Shown here piece by piece: positions 50,997 to 61,336 of a stretch of DNA of 64,000 bases. The number at the start of each line of letters is the position of its first letter. Positions within the stretch are counted from its first letter, which is position 1. Source of the DNA: Marinobacter mangrovi (GTDB lineage: Bacteria; Pseudomonadota; Gammaproteobacteria; Pseudomonadales; Oleiphilaceae); the NCBI RefSeq assembly GCF_016798325.1, contig NZ_JAERVO010000001.1, positions 992,001 through 1,056,000 of the forward strand, written 5' to 3'. The notes beneath the pieces are model-generated. The model had not been told where the DNA came from. It saw only the letters and a program-made list of their open reading frames with translations, and made no database searches. The position numbers and the translations under genes were made by a program.

Positions 50997-52337
50997 GTGT
51001 CATCTTCCCCCAGATTTTTTTCCGTTTCTGCCAAACATGCGGCACTTTGGGTGAATCACTTCTCAACCCAGGCGGGCTTCTGTCACGTTGCCCGGCCGGA
51101 TGGTTCTTCCTTTATATCTGCGTGTCCAATCAGGAGCTGGGTGTTGCCCCGGGATCCGAAAGCCTGGACAGACGTTGTCGGTGAAATCCGCCAAACGGAA
51201 GCCGACTTTTCCAGCGGTAAAGAACAGGAAGCTGTTACAGGCGGTTTCAGCGGCGGACTGGTTGGCGTTTTGAATTACGATGCGGGTGTTATGACCGTGC
51301 CGGGGTTTCGCGCACGACAACGGTCCGATTCTCTGCCCGATGCAGGCTGGGTGGGCTGCTACGACTGGGCGTTGAATCTCCCGGCACACACTGATGAACC
51401 GGCAACGCTGCTGATCGATCGCCAATGTTCCGCCAAGACACTTGAGCAGTTGCAACCCATTCTTGAAGGGCAATTACCTGCGAATCGGGCTGAACCCGGG
51501 TTTAAATTGAACGCGCCCTTTACCCCGCAACAGAATCCGGCAACTTACTCCAACGCGATCAAACGCATACTCGAATACATACACGCCGGTGATTGCTACC
51601 AGGTCAACTACGCGCAGCAGTTCACGGCGGCTTTTGAAGGACAACCGTTTGCGGCCTATCGAACCTTGCTGCAGGCCATTCCCGTTCCGCACGCGGCCTA
51701 TATCGATACAGGGCGCTATCAGGTGCTCAGCATTTCGCCCGAGCGTTACCTGAAGATTCGCGACGGGCAGGTTGAGAGCAAGCCCATCAAGGGAACACGC
51801 CCTCGCGGAGAGTCGGCGCAGGAAGATACCCGTCACCGGGATGAATTGGCGGCCAGCAAAAAGGACCGTGCCGAGAACCTGATGATTGTCGACCTGATCC
51901 GCAACGACCTCTCCCGCTTCTGCGCGCCCCACTCCGTTCGGGTCCCGAAACTGTTTGAGATCGAAAGCTTCCGCAACGTCCATCAACTGGTCAGCACCGT
52001 CACCGGCGAATTGAAACCAGACACGCTCGCCTTCGATGCCCTGCTCTCCGCCTTCCCGGGTGGTTCCATTACCGGTGCACCCAAACGCCGTGCCATGGAA
52101 ATCATCGACGAACTGGAACCGAACGCGCGCGGTCCTTATTGCGGCAGTGTGTTTTCAATCGGGAATGACGGGACGCTGGACAGCAACATTGCGATCCGCA
52201 CGCTGTTGGCTGAGCCCAATGGCCGGATCAGTTGCTGGGGTGGCGGTGGGATTGTGGCTGACTCCAACCCGGCAGACGAGTTTGCGGAGTCAGTCACCAA
52301 GGTCCAGCGCCTGATGCAGACGCTGGAAAATCTCTAA
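50997..52337 (+). CDS. pabB: Aminodeoxychorismate synthase component I
   Basis: 446 residues from a GTG at 50997 with AGG 6 bases upstream. An upstream TTG at 50940 would add 19 unrelated residues. It makes 4-amino-4-deoxychorismate for folate with PabA. PabB-specific PIKGT (in SKPIKGTRPRG) separates it from TrpE and anthranilate enzymes. GDCYQVNYAQ, ENLMIVDLIRNDL, FPGGSITGAPKRRAM and GPYCGSVFS are intact. The N-terminal start is shorter than in E. coli. It converges with thrH, six bases apart. Confidence 0.93.
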   Translation: MSSSPRFFSVSAKHAALWVNHFSTQAGFCHVARPDGSSFISACPIRSWVLPRDPKAWTDVVGEIRQTEADFSSGKEQEAVTGGFSGGLVGVLNYDAGVMTVPGFRARQRSDSLPDAGWVGCYDWALNLPAHTDEPATLLIDRQCSAKTLEQLQPILEGQLPANRAEPGFKLNAPFTPQQNPATYSNAIKRILEYIHAGDCYQVNYAQQFTAAFEGQPFAAYRTLLQAIPVPHAAYIDTGRYQVLSISPERYLKIRDGQVESKPIKGTRPRGESAQEDTRHRDELAASKKDRAENLMIVDLIRNDLSRFCAPHSVRVPKLFEIESFRNVHQLVSTVTGELKPDTLAFDALLSAFPGGSITGAPKRRAMEIIDELEPNARGPYCGSVFSIGNDGTLDSNIAIRTLLAEPNGRISCWGGGGIVADSNPADEFAESVTKVQRLMQTLENL

Positions 52338-52343
52338 GCGAAC

Positions 52344-52952
52344 TCAGTAGCGCTCGCTCAGTTCCAGGAATTTCTCGCGCAGGTCGTCGTAGTTATGGAC
52401 GGCCGGGAACTGCGGGAACTCGTCGATCACGTTCTGCGGCGCGTGGAACAGGATGCCGGCTTCCGCCTGCTTCAGCATGGTGGTGTCGTTGTAGGAATCA
52501 CCGGCCGCGATCACCCGGTAGTTCAGGAGCTGGAAGGCCCGCACGGACTGGCGTTTGGGATCTTTCTGGCGCAACAGGTAATCGGTGATCCGGCCTTTGT
52601 CGTCCACTTCCAGCTTGTGACACAGCAGCGTCGGATGACCCAGCTTGGCCATCAGCGGCATGGCGAATTCATAGAAGGTGTCGGACAGGATCACCAACTG
52701 GAAACGCTCGCGCAGCCAATCGACGAATTCACGCGCTCCCGGCAGCGGATCGAGGGTGCCGATGACTTCCTGGATTTCCGGCAGGCCATAGCCATGCTGA
52801 TCCAGCAGGCGCAGGCGCTGTTGCATGAGCACGTCGTAATCGGGAATGTCCCGGGTGGTCGCCTTCAGTTCTTCAATGCCGGTTTTTTCGGCGAAGGCGA
52901 TCCAGATTTCGGGGATCAGCACCCCTTCAAGATCCAGGCAGGCAAGCTCCAC
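52344..52952 (-). CDS. thrH: Phosphoserine phosphatase/homoserine phosphotransferase ThrH
   Basis: 202 residues from a GTG at 52952, which has GAGGAG 6 bases upstream and matches the start of Pseudomonas ThrH. An ATG nine codons earlier has no site. It is a HAD enzyme: the nucleophile motif is CLDLEGVL, then ILSDTFYEF with the Ser, and GDSYNDTTML with the metal Asp. Known activity is hydrolysis of phosphoserine and transfer of phosphate to homoserine. Confidence 0.95.
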   Translation of the reverse strand: MELACLDLEGVLIPEIWIAFAEKTGIEELKATTRDIPDYDVLMQQRLRLLDQHGYGLPEIQEVIGTLDPLPGAREFVDWLRERFQLVILSDTFYEFAMPLMAKLGHPTLLCHKLEVDDKGRITDYLLRQKDPKRQSVRAFQLLNYRVIAAGDSYNDTTMLKQAEAGILFHAPQNVIDEFPQFPAVHNYDDLREKFLELSERY

Positions 52953-53176
52953 AAGACACTCCTCTTTCAATTCGGTCATCAGCCCATCACGGGCTACGGT
53001 TAAAAACGGTTACTTCCGACGCACCTTCGTCTCATCAACATCCGGCACCAGAGCGGGCCCTATCATATGAAAATGCGACAGGAATTGCATCGCGGATATA
53101 ACCTTATGAAAGCTGGTTACTTTTGATTGACCGGCCCTGGTGGTATGTTCTTGGCACATCTACTGACACGATAACT

Positions 53177-53905
53177 ATGATGGAATCCATAAAAGAACTG
53201 AATGAGAGACTGAGCGACCAATCACCGCGCGCTATCCTGAAACACGCGCTGGGGAGCTACGATTCGATCGCCGTGTCCTTCAGCGGGGCTGAAGACGTGG
53301 TGCTGATTGAGCTGGCCAGCAAGCTGACCGATAACCTGAAGGTGTTCACGCTGGACACCGGCCGGCTCCATGCCGAGACCTATGCGTTTATCGAAAAGGT
53401 GCGCAAGCACTACAACATCGACATCGAGATCCTCTTCCCCGACGCAGCCGAAGTGGAGGAACTGGTTTCCAAGAAGGGCCTGTTCAGCTTCTACGAGGAT
53501 GGCCACAAGGAATGCTGCGGCATTCGTAAGGTCAATCCGCTGCGCCGCAAGCTGGCTACAGTGGATGCCTGGATCACCGGACAGCGCAAGGACCAGAGCC
53601 CGGGCACGCGTAACGATGTACCGGTAGTGCAAATCGACGACGCATTCTCCACCCCGGAAAAACAGCTGGTCAAATTCAATCCGCTGGCCAACTGGACGTC
53701 CAAGGACGTGTGGGACTACATCCGCATGACGGAAGCGCCCTACAACGAATTGCACGAGAAAGGGTTCGTCAGCATTGGTTGCCAGCCCTGCACCCGTGCG
53801 GTGCTGCCTGGTCAGCATGAGCGCGAAGGTCGCTGGTGGTGGGAAGAAGCCACCCACAAGGAATGCGGTCTGCACGCGGGCAACCTGATTACCAGCGCCA
53901 AGTAA
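53177..53905 (+). CDS. cysH: Adenylylsulfate (APS/PAPS) reductase CysH, iron-sulfur type
   Basis: 242 residues from the ATG at 53177; an adjacent ATG at 53180 is possible. It reduces activated sulfate to sulfite with thioredoxin. Four cluster Cys, Cys113-Cys114 ([11 protein letters not shown]) and Cys202/Cys205 (GCQPCTRA), show the 4Fe-4S APS-reducing type, not the E. coli PAPS type. The catalytic Cys230 lies in KECGLH. The SFSGAEDV loop binds the nucleotide. It converges with cysB through a shared terminator. Confidence 0.95.
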   Translation: MMESIKELNERLSDQSPRAILKHALGSYDSIAVSFSGAEDVVLIELASKLTDNLKVFTLDTGRLHAETYAFIEKVRKHYNIDIEILFPDAAEVEELVSKKGLFSFYEDGHKECCGIRKVNPLRRKLATVDAWITGQRKDQSPGTRNDVPVVQIDDAFSTPEKQLVKFNPLANWTSKDVWDYIRMTEAPYNELHEKGFVSIGCQPCTRAVLPGQHEREGRWWWEEATHKECGLHAGNLITSAK

Positions 53906-53936
53906 TCGCAATCCTCCTTTTCTGGCGCGTTTAACG

Positions 53937-53968
53937 AAAGAAGGCGGGAATGTAACCCCGCCTTCTTT
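53937..53968. terminator. Bidirectional terminator between cysH and cysB
   Basis: AAAGAAGGCGGG and CCCGCCTTCTTT pair perfectly over 12 bp around an 8-base loop. Both strands end in a short T-rich stretch, so it can serve both converging genes. Confidence 0.8.
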
Positions 53969-53988
53969 GTTTGAACCATTGCCAACGG

Positions 53989-55041
<1,053 letters not shown>

Positions 55042-55182
55042 CTACAGTTGGAAACCTCTGGCTGCAATGGATTTACCGGCGGCGACTTTTCCCATTTATT
55101 ATCGCGGTTTATTCAGGCCACCAGCGCTGCCGGTTCTGCTGGTATTTCGACGGCTCACGGATTTCAGTGTAGATCAAAATTT

Positions 55183-55959
55183 ATGGATATCGTCTTTTAT
55201 ATTCTTGCGGGTGCGGGTGTCGGTCTAGCCGTCGGCCTCACCGGCGTTGGCGGCGGGTCTCTGATGACGCCCCTGCTGCTGATGTTCGGTTTCCCACCCC
55301 ACATCGCGATCGGCACCGACCTCATCTACGCCGCCATTACCAAGGGCACCGGCGTCTTTACCCATCACCGGCAGAAGACCATCGAATGGTCGATCGTCCG
55401 GCGGTTGCTGCTGGGTTGTATTCCGGCTTCTCTGCTGTCGATCGTGATCCTGTCGCACTTCTTCACGAATCCGGAAGACTACCGCAACCTGCTGGTGTCC
55501 ATGCTCGGGACGATGCTGATCCTGACCTCGGTGGTCCTGATTTTCCGCCCCTGGATCCTGCGCCATCGCAACATCGAAGCCGATGATAGCTTTCTGGTAC
55601 GCCACCGCAACGGGCTGACGACCCTCGCAGGCATTTTCTTGGGCGTCGCCGTGACCCTGTCGTCCGTTGGCGCTGGCGCCTTCGGTACCGCCATCCTGAT
55701 GATGCTCTATCCCCGACTGACCGGTGTCCGCATCGTCGGCACGGACCTCGCCTATGCGGTTCCGCTGACGTTTATTGCCGGCATGGGCCATTGGCAGTTG
55801 GGCAACATCGACTGGCAGTTGCTGGGCGCGCTGCTGATCGGCTCCATCCCGGCCATCCAGATCGGCACCCGCATTGCCCGCAAGTTGCCGAACCGGGTCC
55901 TGCAGTCCACGCTGGCCGCGATCCTGATGGCCATCGGCCTGAAATACACCTTCTTCTGA
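55183..55959 (+). CDS. TauE/SafE family sulfite exporter-like permease
   Basis: 258 residues from the ATG at 55183; upstream codons have no homology. Seven to eight membrane helices. The family glycine motif is at the start (GLTGVGGGSLMTPLLL), repeated in the second half as TLSSVGAGAFGTAIL. These permeases move sulfite, sulfoacetate or other small anions. The divergent cysB gene suggests a sulfur anion substrate and CysB control. No clear ribosome site before the ATG. Confidence 0.88.
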   Translation: MDIVFYILAGAGVGLAVGLTGVGGGSLMTPLLLMFGFPPHIAIGTDLIYAAITKGTGVFTHHRQKTIEWSIVRRLLLGCIPASLLSIVILSHFFTNPEDYRNLLVSMLGTMLILTSVVLIFRPWILRHRNIEADDSFLVRHRNGLTTLAGIFLGVAVTLSSVGAGAFGTAILMMLYPRLTGVRIVGTDLAYAVPLTFIAGMGHWQLGNIDWQLLGALLIGSIPAIQIGTRIARKLPNRVLQSTLAAILMAIGLKYTFF

Positions 55960-56033
55960 GCCCTTGCCGGAACTTGCACTCGCCCTCCGGGTCTCACCGG
56001 TCATTGAGCGCAGCGATCCGGCCCGGCAACCTC

Positions 56034-56061
56034 TTGACTTCCCTACGTTAGAGCCGACAAT
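56034..56061 (+). promoter_or_regulatory. Candidate sigma-70 promoter for the MalT-like gene
   Basis: TTGACT (56034-56039) and GACAAT (56056-56061) are 16 bases apart. They match consensus at five and four positions. The leader would be about 120 bases. Confidence 0.35.
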
Positions 56062-56187
56062 CGGTAACTCAGCCCGCCGATTGGCCGGCTCGCCGCGGAC
56101 AAACGGCCGGAATGAGGTGCCTCCCCCCTCATCTACGGCCTCAAGGACGCTCATGCTTCACCAGATAATCGGACTCGCACTTACCCG

Positions 56188-58887
56188 ATGTTGCTGACCA
56201 CCAAATTCCTGAGACCCGCCGCCGACGCCCGAGCCGTTCGCCGCGAGCGCCTGCTGCAGATCCTTCAACGGCGCCCGGGAAAACGTCTGAATCTGGTTAT
56301 TGGCCCTGCCGGTTTCGGGAAAACGACGCTGGTCAATCAATGGTGTGCGGATCAGACATTACCCGTCGCCTGGTTGTCGCTGGATGAAAACGACGACGAC
56401 CCACGACGCTTCTGGCAATACGTCACTGGTGCCTTGATCCATGCCGGTTTTGCGGGCCTGGAATCCTGTCAAAAGGCTTTCAACACCTACGCCAGCCATG
56501 AACTGGAAGGGGCCATTACCGGCCTGATCAACGCCCTGGTGGACAGCGCCGGCGACGGACTCAACCTGGTCATCGACGACTACCATCAGATCCAGAACGC
56601 GGACATCCACCGCCAGCTGGCCTACCTGATCGGCTATTTGCCGCCCGGGATGACCATCGTATTGGCCTCCCGCACCGAACCCGATCTGCCGATTGCCAAA
56701 TGGCGTGTCCGCCAGTGGGTGGACGACATCCATCCGCAACTGCTGGCCTTTTCCGAGGACGAGTGCCGACGCTTCTTTAATGAATGCATGGCGCTGGACC
56801 TGTCCCAGTCAGAAGCCCGCCGGATCTGGAAGAAAACCGAAGGCTGGGTCGCGGCCATGCAGTTGAGCGCGCTCTCTCACCGCGACGGCGTGGGTCACGA
56901 GGGCGCAGCGGCTCCGAACCCCGTGCCCGAGACGACGCGTCAAATCAACGATTACATCCTCAGCGAAATTCTCGACCAGCAACCGGAGGACGTGGGGGCG
57001 TTCCTGCTGGATACCGCTTGCTGCCTCCGGCTGACCGCGTCCCTGTGCGACACCGTCCGTGAATCGTCGGACAGCCAGGCCATGCTGGAATCGCTGAGCC
57101 AGCGCAACCTCTTCCTGATTCCCCTGGACACCCGCGATGAATGGTTCCGGTACCACGACCTGTTCCGGGAAGCCCTGTTCCAGCGCCTGCAACAGACCCA
57201 GCCCGAGCGCATCCAGACTTTACAGTCCCGGGCGGTCACCTGGTTCCTGGAGCACGACCACATTCAGGAAGCCATTGCCCAGTTGGTCCAGCTACGGGAT
57301 TGGGACTGGCTCGCCAGCGTGCTCGAACAACACGGCAACAACCTGATCCACGGGGGCTTTCACCTGCCGGTGCTGGACTGGCTCGACAAACTGCCGGACG
57401 GCACCGTGGAAAACAGCCCGCGGCTGTCGATGCTCCAGATCTGGGGGCATTTCTTTGCCAATAGACTGGACGCCATCGAACCGCGGCTGGAGCGTCTGGA
57501 AGACCTGCTGGATCGCCGCGTCGCTGACTCGCATCCGGATGCCGAAGGTGCGCTGGCCCTACAGAGCGAAATTGCGTTGATCCGCTCCTACCTTGCCCGG
57601 ACCCGCAGTGACCTCAAGAGCGCCGCCGACCTGACCCAGCAGGTGCTGCGGGATATCGACCACACCCAGATCCCCTTGAAGTCGGTCACCTATTACGGTT
57701 TAGGCCTGGATTATTTCGGTCGGGGCGATTTGCCGGCCGCCGAGGAAGCGCTGCAATCGGCCGTTTCCCATGGCCAGATCGAGCGCAAGCCGTCCACCGT
57801 GCTTTCCAGCGGTGGCCTACTGGCCTGGATCCAGTTCAATCGCGGCCAGATCGAACAGGCGCTGGAAAGCTGCGTCAATATCCGCAAGTGGATCGATCGC
57901 CACTACACGGATCCCAAGCAGCCCAAGCTGATCTCCTGCTGGCAGAACTGTACGCTGATCGAAATCTATCGCGAACGGGGCGAGCTGGAACTGGCGGACA
58001 CCCATCTTGCGCCGCTGATGAGTCACCTGGAAAACGGCACCGAGCCGGGCCAGCACGTGATCATCCAGTACGCCCGCGCCCGGCTGGCCTTTACCCGCGG
58101 TGACTACGAGCTGGCCATCAACGCACTTGATGACGCCCAGTCCGTCCTGGAACGCCGCCGGGAGCACATTGTCTTCGAGCCACCCAACCTGGCGGCGCTC
58201 AAGGCCCGCGTCCAACTGGCTCAAGGTCAGACGGAGGCGGCCCGGGCCTGGCTGGAAACCCGCCATCCCGACCGTTTCCGCAACCCCCTGAACGCCGAAC
58301 AGGACAGCATTACCGCCGCTCGCGTCCTGATTGCCCTGGGCCGGTCTGACGAGGCGACGCCCATACTGACGCCCTTGCGGCTGTCGACGGAAACCGGGCA
58401 ACACCACAAGCACCTGATCGAAGTGCTGACCGTCTATGCGGATGCGCTGGCCACCGAAGGCAAGGCGCAGGAAGCCCTGTCGGTGCTGTCGGAGGCCTTG
58501 AAGCGGGCCGCCCGAGAGCAGCTCTACCGGACGTTCGTCGAGGAAAGCCCGCAGGTGCATACGCTGCTGCGGCAAGTGAGTCGACAACAGGTGGACGGCA
58601 CATTCCTGGATCACCTGCTCGACCTGTTACCCGTCAGTAGGCCGGTTGCGGGCACCCATGCTGCCGTATCGTCGGGATCAGCCGGGCTGATCGAACCTTT
58701 AAGTGCACGGGAAACGGAAGTGCTGGCCTTGATCAATGAAGGGTTGGCCAACAAGGACATTGCCCTGCGCATGGATGTCGCCGGCACCACCGTCAAGGCA
58801 CACATCCGCAACCTCTACGGCAAGCTCCAGGTCAAAAGCCGCACGGAGGCGCTGGCACGGGCCCGGCAGCTGGAATTGCTGGACTGA
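56188..58887 (+). CDS. MalT-like LuxR family regulator (large ATP-binding)
   Basis: 899 residues. The N-terminal NTPase has Walker A GPAGFGKTT (39-47) and Walker B LNLVIDDYHQI. The middle section (about 330-800) is a helical repeat of TPR type. The C-terminal LuxR helix-turn-helix is at about 835-893 (LSARETEVLALINEGLANK ... TVKAHIRNLYGKL). The architecture is that of MalT and Pseudomonas AlkS. Such proteins bind DNA when ATP and a small ligand are bound. No malP/malQ or alk genes are adjacent, so the ligand is unknown. No ribosome site stands out. Confidence 0.88.
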   Translation: MLLTTKFLRPAADARAVRRERLLQILQRRPGKRLNLVIGPAGFGKTTLVNQWCADQTLPVAWLSLDENDDDPRRFWQYVTGALIHAGFAGLESCQKAFNTYASHELEGAITGLINALVDSAGDGLNLVIDDYHQIQNADIHRQLAYLIGYLPPGMTIVLASRTEPDLPIAKWRVRQWVDDIHPQLLAFSEDECRRFFNECMALDLSQSEARRIWKKTEGWVAAMQLSALSHRDGVGHEGAAAPNPVPETTRQINDYILSEILDQQPEDVGAFLLDTACCLRLTASLCDTVRESSDSQAMLESLSQRNLFLIPLDTRDEWFRYHDLFREALFQRLQQTQPERIQTLQSRAVTWFLEHDHIQEAIAQLVQLRDWDWLASVLEQHGNNLIHGGFHLPVLDWLDKLPDGTVENSPRLSMLQIWGHFFANRLDAIEPRLERLEDLLDRRVADSHPDAEGALALQSEIALIRSYLARTRSDLKSAADLTQQVLRDIDHTQIPLKSVTYYGLGLDYFGRGDLPAAEEALQSAVSHGQIERKPSTVLSSGGLLAWIQFNRGQIEQALESCVNIRKWIDRHYTDPKQPKLISCWQNCTLIEIYRERGELELADTHLAPLMSHLENGTEPGQHVIIQYARARLAFTRGDYELAINALDDAQSVLERRREHIVFEPPNLAALKARVQLAQGQTEAARAWLETRHPDRFRNPLNAEQDSITAARVLIALGRSDEATPILTPLRLSTETGQHHKHLIEVLTVYADALATEGKAQEALSVLSEALKRAAREQLYRTFVEESPQVHTLLRQVSRQQVDGTFLDHLLDLLPVSRPVAGTHAAVSSGSAGLIEPLSARETEVLALINEGLANKDIALRMDVAGTTVKAHIRNLYGKLQVKSRTEALARARQLELLD

Positions 58888-58901
58888 GAAGGCGGCTATT
58901 T

Positions 58902-58917
58902 TGTGATGTACGTCACA
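58902..58917. promoter_or_regulatory. Perfect CRP/Vfr consensus site
   Basis: TGTGATGTACGTCACA contains both half-sites TGTGA and TCACA at the standard 6-base spacing, ten of ten consensus positions. It lies 14 bases after the MalT-like stop. If a transcript starts near 58993 the centre is at about -83, a helical phase used by class I CRP activation. Confidence 0.6.
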
Positions 58918-58981
58918 CTTTATTTGAATTTATTCGCCTCACTACGCCCTTTGGACGATCCGCTTACGCCCCTACTCCCCC

Positions 58982-59137
58982 TATTATGATCTCGACGGTG
59001 AGGGAAACCTCACCTCGGAATCTGAAACTTCAGGCCTTTGGATTCCATGTTCCGTGTTGCTTAAAACTCCAGGGTCATCAAGTCAGAGCCCTGTTTCTCG
59101 AAAGGCGTTATTCCGATTGGATTAACGCCTTTTTTTT
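58982..59137 (+). ncRNA. Candidate small RNA ending in intrinsic terminator
   Basis: A possible -10 (TATTAT, 58982-58987; overlapping TATGAT) is followed by a sequence with strong local folds. Hairpin 1 pairs GGTGAGG and CCTCACC (58997-59014) with a GAAA loop, flanked by CGA/TCG. Hairpin 2 pairs GGAATC and GATTCC (59017-59046). Hairpin 3 pairs CAGGG and CCCTG (59070-59093). The segment ends in the terminator at 59101-59137. No gene lies downstream on this strand, so it is not a leader. It could instead be a processed 3' end of the MalT-like mRNA. The expected size is about 145 bases. Confidence 0.42.
59101..59137 (+). terminator. Intrinsic terminator of the candidate sRNA or MalT-like gene
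   Basis: AAAGGCGTTA and TAACGCCTTT form a perfect 10-bp stem around a 12-base loop, continuing into a run of T to 59137. It lies 214 bases after the MalT-like stop, unusually far for that gene. Confidence 0.88.
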
Positions 59138-59197
59138 GTGGCTGGAAAACAAGGTCGAGGTCGGCCCACGCTTCCGCCCAGGCCGGCAGTCTTGAGA

Positions 59198-61336
59198 TCA
59201 GGGGGAAATGACCCGACGGAATGGCGGCAGGGCATCCAGCAGGAGCTGGCCATAGCGGCGGGTGACGATGCGGCGATCCAGAATGGTGATGCGGCCCGTG
59301 TCCTGCTCCGTTCGCAACAGGCGGCCGGCGGCCTGTACCAGGCGGATGGAGGCATCCGGCACGGTGATTTCCATGAACGGGTTGCCACCCCGGGCCGTGA
59401 CCCACTCCGCCAGGCTGGCGTCGATGGGATCGTCGGGCACGGCAAACGGCAGTCGGGTGATCACCACGTGCTGCAGGTAGTCGCCCGGCAGGTCAATCCC
59501 TTCGGCAAAGCTGGCCACACCGAACAGCACGCTGCGCTGACCGGCGTCAATGCGTTCACGGTGATGCCGCAGCACCTCCCCTTTCGCCATGTCGTCCTGG
59601 GTGGTGATGAGTTCCGGCCATTCCGGGGACAGCTTGTCCCGCACCGCGTTCATCTGGCGGCGAGAGGTGAACAATACCAACGTGGCCAGGCCGTCTTCCC
59701 AAAGCTGCGGCAGACGCTCCACCAGGGCCCCGGTGAAGGCATCCGCATCCGTGGGCAGCGCTGACATCGCCGGCACTTCTACCGAGGCCATATCCCCATA
59801 GCGGAAGGCGCTGGGCACCACCAGGTAGTTGCTGGCTTCCGGCAGTCCGGCCCGGCTGCGCAGGCGATCGAACTTGCCCAGTGCCGTCAGCGTGGCGCTG
59901 GTCAGGATGACCCCGTAAGCACGCGACCACAGCCGACCGTACAACAGGCTATCGGCCAGGACCGGGCTGCTGAAGAACGTGATGTCTTCGCTGTGATCGA
60001 AGCGCTGCCGTACCGCCCAGCGTGCCGGGGGCGGTCCCCGGTCCTCGCGTGCCGCCTGCCACGCCATCCAGAGGCGGTGCTGGTCCTCTGCCCGGCTGTG
60101 CAGGCTGCCGACGACCGGGAACCAGGCCTCGCCGGTCTGGCGGTCGACGTCATGCTCCCGCTTGTCATCGAACGCTTTCTGCATTTCGTCGGCCAGAACG
60201 CCCAGCTGCCGGGTCAGCGTCGCGCTGGCCGTACCGGCTTCAACCGCCGCCCTGGCCATATCCTCGGGAAGTTCCCCGTCCGGATAGCGCCACTGGGCGG
60301 TGTTGCGCTCGTCCTCGAACGTCCAGTCGATGGTCTTGTCCGCCAACTCAAAGACCTGCCCCAGCAACGTATCGTAATCGCGGGAGGCTTCGCTGATCCG
60401 GTCGAGCGTTTTCGAAGCGTGAGACACCGGCGCGAGATGCGGTTTCATCTTGACGATGACCTGGGACAGCTGCTTCAACCAGCTGCGGGTCCCGTTCAGG
60501 GACACCGACGCGGCAAAGTGATTGAGCGCCTTGTCAGGCAGGTGGTGGGCCTCATCGAAAATGAAGATGGCCTCTTCCGGCTTGGGCAGGATGGCCCCGC
60601 CGCCGAGCGCCAGATCCGCCAGCACCAGATCGTGGTTGGCGACGATCACATCCACCTCGTCAACGCCCTTGCGGGCCTCGAAGAAGGCGCAGGTGTCGAA
60701 GTAGCTGCAATGGCGATTGGTACACTGCCGATGGTCGGTGGTGACCTGGCGCCAGATGTCATCCGGAATCTGCTGCGGCCAGTGGTCCCGGTCGCCGTCC
60801 CAATTGCGGGAGGCGTACTGGCCCAGCATCTCCTCGAAAAATTCCCGGGTGCCCGGCTCGTCTTCCTGCTCCTTGTCCAGCAGGAACAGCGGCATGGTAT
60901 CGCTGTCCTGAACGCCCTCGTCGTGCAGGCGCCCCTCCAGGCGCGACAGGCACAGGTAACGGCCCCGACCCTTGGCCAGCGTCCAGTCGAAATCAATCTG
61001 GGTGTGCTTGCGCAGGTCCGGCAGGTCCTTCTGGACGATCTGGTCCTGCAGGGCGACCGTGGCCGTGGAAATCACCAGCTTCTTGCCCAACGCCTGGGCC
61101 ATGGGAATGGCGGCGAGCAGGTAGGCCAGCGTCTTGCCGGTACCGGTGCCCGCTTCCACCACGCAGGCCGACGCCGGCGAGGTGCGCTCGCCGTCACCCT
61201 CGGTGATGCCACCCAGGTAGCGGGCGATCTCCGCAATCATCAGCCGCTGGCCATAGCGGGCCTTGACGGACTTGCCGCTGAGAAGATCCCGGTAACCCTG
61301 CTGGATACGCTGTTTGACGTCGTCGTTCAGAGGCAT
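59198..61336 (-). CDS. dinG: ATP-dependent DNA helicase DinG
   Basis: 712 residues from the ATG at 61336, which shares one base with the gspB-like stop; a TTG six codons upstream is less likely. An XPD-like superfamily 2 helicase that unwinds 5' to 3' and resolves R-loops. Walker A is AGTGTGKT (62-69). The 4Fe-4S Cys are at 129, 205, 210 and 216. The DEAH box is at 261-264 (IFDEAHHL). C-terminal motif LFGVASFAEGIDLPG and QAAGRLLR are intact. It is the E. coli-like long form. Confidence 0.94.
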   Translation of the reverse strand: MPLNDDVKQRIQQGYRDLLSGKSVKARYGQRLMIAEIARYLGGITEGDGERTSPASACVVEAGTGTGKTLAYLLAAIPMAQALGKKLVISTATVALQDQIVQKDLPDLRKHTQIDFDWTLAKGRGRYLCLSRLEGRLHDEGVQDSDTMPLFLLDKEQEDEPGTREFFEEMLGQYASRNWDGDRDHWPQQIPDDIWRQVTTDHRQCTNRHCSYFDTCAFFEARKGVDEVDVIVANHDLVLADLALGGGAILPKPEEAIFIFDEAHHLPDKALNHFAASVSLNGTRSWLKQLSQVIVKMKPHLAPVSHASKTLDRISEASRDYDTLLGQVFELADKTIDWTFEDERNTAQWRYPDGELPEDMARAAVEAGTASATLTRQLGVLADEMQKAFDDKREHDVDRQTGEAWFPVVGSLHSRAEDQHRLWMAWQAAREDRGPPPARWAVRQRFDHSEDITFFSSPVLADSLLYGRLWSRAYGVILTSATLTALGKFDRLRSRAGLPEASNYLVVPSAFRYGDMASVEVPAMSALPTDADAFTGALVERLPQLWEDGLATLVLFTSRRQMNAVRDKLSPEWPELITTQDDMAKGEVLRHHRERIDAGQRSVLFGVASFAEGIDLPGDYLQHVVITRLPFAVPDDPIDASLAEWVTARGGNPFMEITVPDASIRLVQAAGRLLRTEQDTGRITILDRRIVTRRYGQLLLDALPPFRRVISP

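Larger units (their letters stand above)
58888..59197. other. Intergenic region with CRP-like site, hairpins and terminator
   Basis: 310 bases between the convergent MalT-like and dinG genes. No protein gene is supported. It contains a perfect CRP palindrome, three stem-loops and a strong plus-strand terminator, described as separate entries. Confidence 0.7.

Noticed and set aside
53123-53149. TTGATT and TATGTT as a cysH promoter
   Set aside because: The spacing is 15 bases and the -10 match is poor.
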